Of a stretch of DNA of 5,723 nt, positions 4,633-5,723 are shown piece after piece. Origin of the DNA: Pseudomonadota bacterium (GTDB lineage Bacteria > Desulfobacterota > Desulfovibrionia > Desulfovibrionales > Desulfovibrionaceae); the NCBI GenBank assembly GCA_023450535.1, contig JAEXGX010000221.1, positions 1-5,723 of the forward strand, in the 5' to 3' direction. Made by a program: the position numbers and the translations under genes. Positions within the stretch are counted from its first letter, which is position 1, and each line of letters opens with the position of its first letter. The notes under the pieces were generated by a model. The model did not search any database, was not told the origin of the DNA, and was given only the letters and a program-made list of their open reading frames with translations.

Positions 4633-5723
4633 ATGATGCAGGGATTGTACATAGGGGCCAGCGGCCTTAAGGCGCACAGCACAGGAATGGGTTCCGTGGC
4701 CCAAAATCTGGCCAATGTAAGTACGGTGGGGTACAAGCAGCAGTCGACACTGTTCGACGATATGGTGTACCAGCAAATTCCTGCCGGAGACAGGGAAACA
4801 ATTTCCTCTGCCAAGGGTATGGGTGTGTGCCTTTCCAGTACGCGCACCCTGTTCACGGATGGATCGTATGAGCAGGGAAATTCTTTCACCGACCTAGCCA
4901 TTTCCGGCAAGGGATTCTTTCAGGTCACGGACGGCGACAAGTCGTATTATACACGGGCGGGGAACTTCCGCTTCGACGAAGCGGGCACTCTGCGCTCCGC
5001 CGATGGTAAAACCGTAACCGGGATTCGGATCGGCCAGGACGGTCAGACGACGGGCGGCCTTACGCCGGTGGAGATCGATTTCGGTGCGGCAGGCGTGGCT
5101 CAGGATCCGCCCAGGGCCACTTCCTCACTCACCGCGTTGATGAACATGAACGTCACCAACGATAACGTCTCAGATCCGGACAATCCCTATTTTTCCTTGC
5201 TCAAGTCCTGGAACGGCCAGCAGACCCCGCCGCTTACCTCCACAGATTACAAGCAGGCACTGCGTGTGTACGATAACCAGGGCACTGCGCGCGATCTCAC
5301 GGTGTATTTCGACGCCGCTCCCGGGGCGAACGGGCAGAAGGTTGTGGAGTTCGTGGTATCCATGAATCCTTCGACGGACGGCAGGGCCAACGCGCAGGGA
5401 AGCGAAGGGGCCGGGTTGGTCATGGCTGGAACGCTGACCTTTTCCACCAGTGGCGAATTGACGAATATGTCGGCATTCACCCCCGGCGGCGGAGACCTCA
5501 AAGACTTGAACAACTGGACGGCCGCGCCTCTTGTCAACGGCACGCCACAGCTTTCACTTTCCTTTGCGGGACGCGAACCGCAGACAGTGGCTCTGAATCT
5601 GGGGCTGACTGCCGGTTCCGGTGCCTGGCAGAATATGCCCGTCAGTGCGGCCGGGGTAGGCACGACCATATCTTCCCTGCCTGGCATGGGGTCTCCTTCG
5701 CACGGGACACAGCAGACCAGCAA
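4633..5723 (+). CDS. flgE: Flagellar hook protein, FlgE type, 3' end outside window
   Basis: 363 codons are visible without a stop. The N-terminus carries the rod/hook signature: MMQGLYIGASGLKAHSTGM, then QNLANVSTVGYK (24-35), part of the D0 helix and motif shared by FlgE, FlgF and FlgG. The FlgE/F/G core DLAISGKGFFQVTDG (87-101), with YTRAGNFRFDEAGTL, follows. Residues 206-227 (YKQALRVYDNQGTARDLTVYFD) match the FlgE-specific 'vYDslGnxhxLtvyF' segment. With the length beyond 360, this makes hook protein more likely than the shorter rod proteins FlgF or FlgG. The product is exported by the flagellar type III system and polymerises into the hook. AAGGAG (4619-4624) is 8 nt before the ATG at 4633; an ATG at 4628 is too close and out of frame, and one at 4636 is a second in-frame choice. 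The gene is read from the sigma54 promoter at 4542-4557. The visible part has a Cys at residue 66, unusual for a filament-forming export substrate. Confidence 0.88.
   Translation, partial: MMQGLYIGASGLKAHSTGMGSVAQNLANVSTVGYKQQSTLFDDMVYQQIPAGDRETISSAKGMGVCLSSTRTLFTDGSYEQGNSFTDLAISGKGFFQVTDGDKSYYTRAGNFRFDEAGTLRSADGKTVTGIRIGQDGQTTGGLTPVEIDFGAAGVAQDPPRATSSLTALMNMNVTNDNVSDPDNPYFSLLKSWNGQQTPPLTSTDYKQALRVYDNQGTARDLTVYFDAAPGANGQKVVEFVVSMNPSTDGRANAQGSEGAGLVMAGTLTFSTSGELTNMSAFTPGGGDLKDLNNWTAAPLVNGTPQLSLSFAGREPQTVALNLGLTAGSGAWQNMPVSAAGVGTTISSLPGMGSPSHGTQQTS

Noticed and set aside
4614..4910. Minus-strand open frames under the hook gene (also 4426-4776 and 5247-5723)
   Set aside because: They lie antisense to a clear FlgE coding sequence and have no Shine-Dalgarno or recognisable motif.
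1..5723. tRNA, rRNA, CRISPR array, insertion sequence or prophage attachment site
   Set aside because: I read the non-coding stretches (390-569, 777-935, 1116-1260, 2963-3081, 4396-4632) and saw no tRNA-like cloverleaf, no spaced direct repeats and no transposase or terminal repeats.

Overview
The window looks like chromosome of a sulfate-reducing deltaproteobacterium of the Desulfovibrio type. This is inferred from moderately high GC, the protein sequences, and the hisD-purC-fabI gene order, which I associate from memory with Desulfovibrio and have not checked. All genes but one lie on the minus strand. The exception is a flagellar hook gene that diverges from hisD at the right.

Layout, left to right. 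1-389 (minus): a YhcH/YjgK/YiaL-family (DUF386) protein cut by the window edge, with its own candidate promoter. 504-545: a strong intrinsic terminator for minus-strand transcription. 570-776 and 936-1115 (minus): two very small genes, each with a good Shine-Dalgarno and a single N-terminal membrane helix followed by basic residues. Read conservatively they are 28- and 26-residue membrane peptides. In both, however, the stop is TGA, and the same frame continues for 39 and 32 codons into a protein-like tail that contains Ala-Cys and a nearby Trp. 1216-1253: terminator hairpin of the next operon. 1261-4395 (minus): hisD-purC-fabI, which make histidine, purines and fatty acids respectively. 4396-4632: divergent regulatory region with a sigma70-like promoter for hisD and a near-consensus sigma54 promoter for the hook gene. 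4633-5723 (plus): flgE-type hook protein, with its 3' end outside the window.

The housekeeping genes look intact, with all expected catalytic residues. HisD is the last enzyme of histidine synthesis and PurC makes SAICAR. The two pathways meet at AICAR, a by-product of histidine synthesis and the intermediate made from SAICAR. FabI completes each round of fatty-acid elongation.

The most interesting part is 570-1115. The two small genes share architecture: start, membrane helix, basic patch, in-frame UGA at codon 29 or 27, Cys at residue 39 and Trp at 41 or 42. Each has a hairpin that begins exactly 12 nt after the UGA. I propose them as candidate selenocysteine-containing small membrane proteins, a tandem paralogous pair. 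The hypothesis rests on sequence alone and needs comparative and experimental tests. A terminator-like hairpin placed directly before the Shine-Dalgarno of the downstream gene suggests it may be controlled by attenuation.
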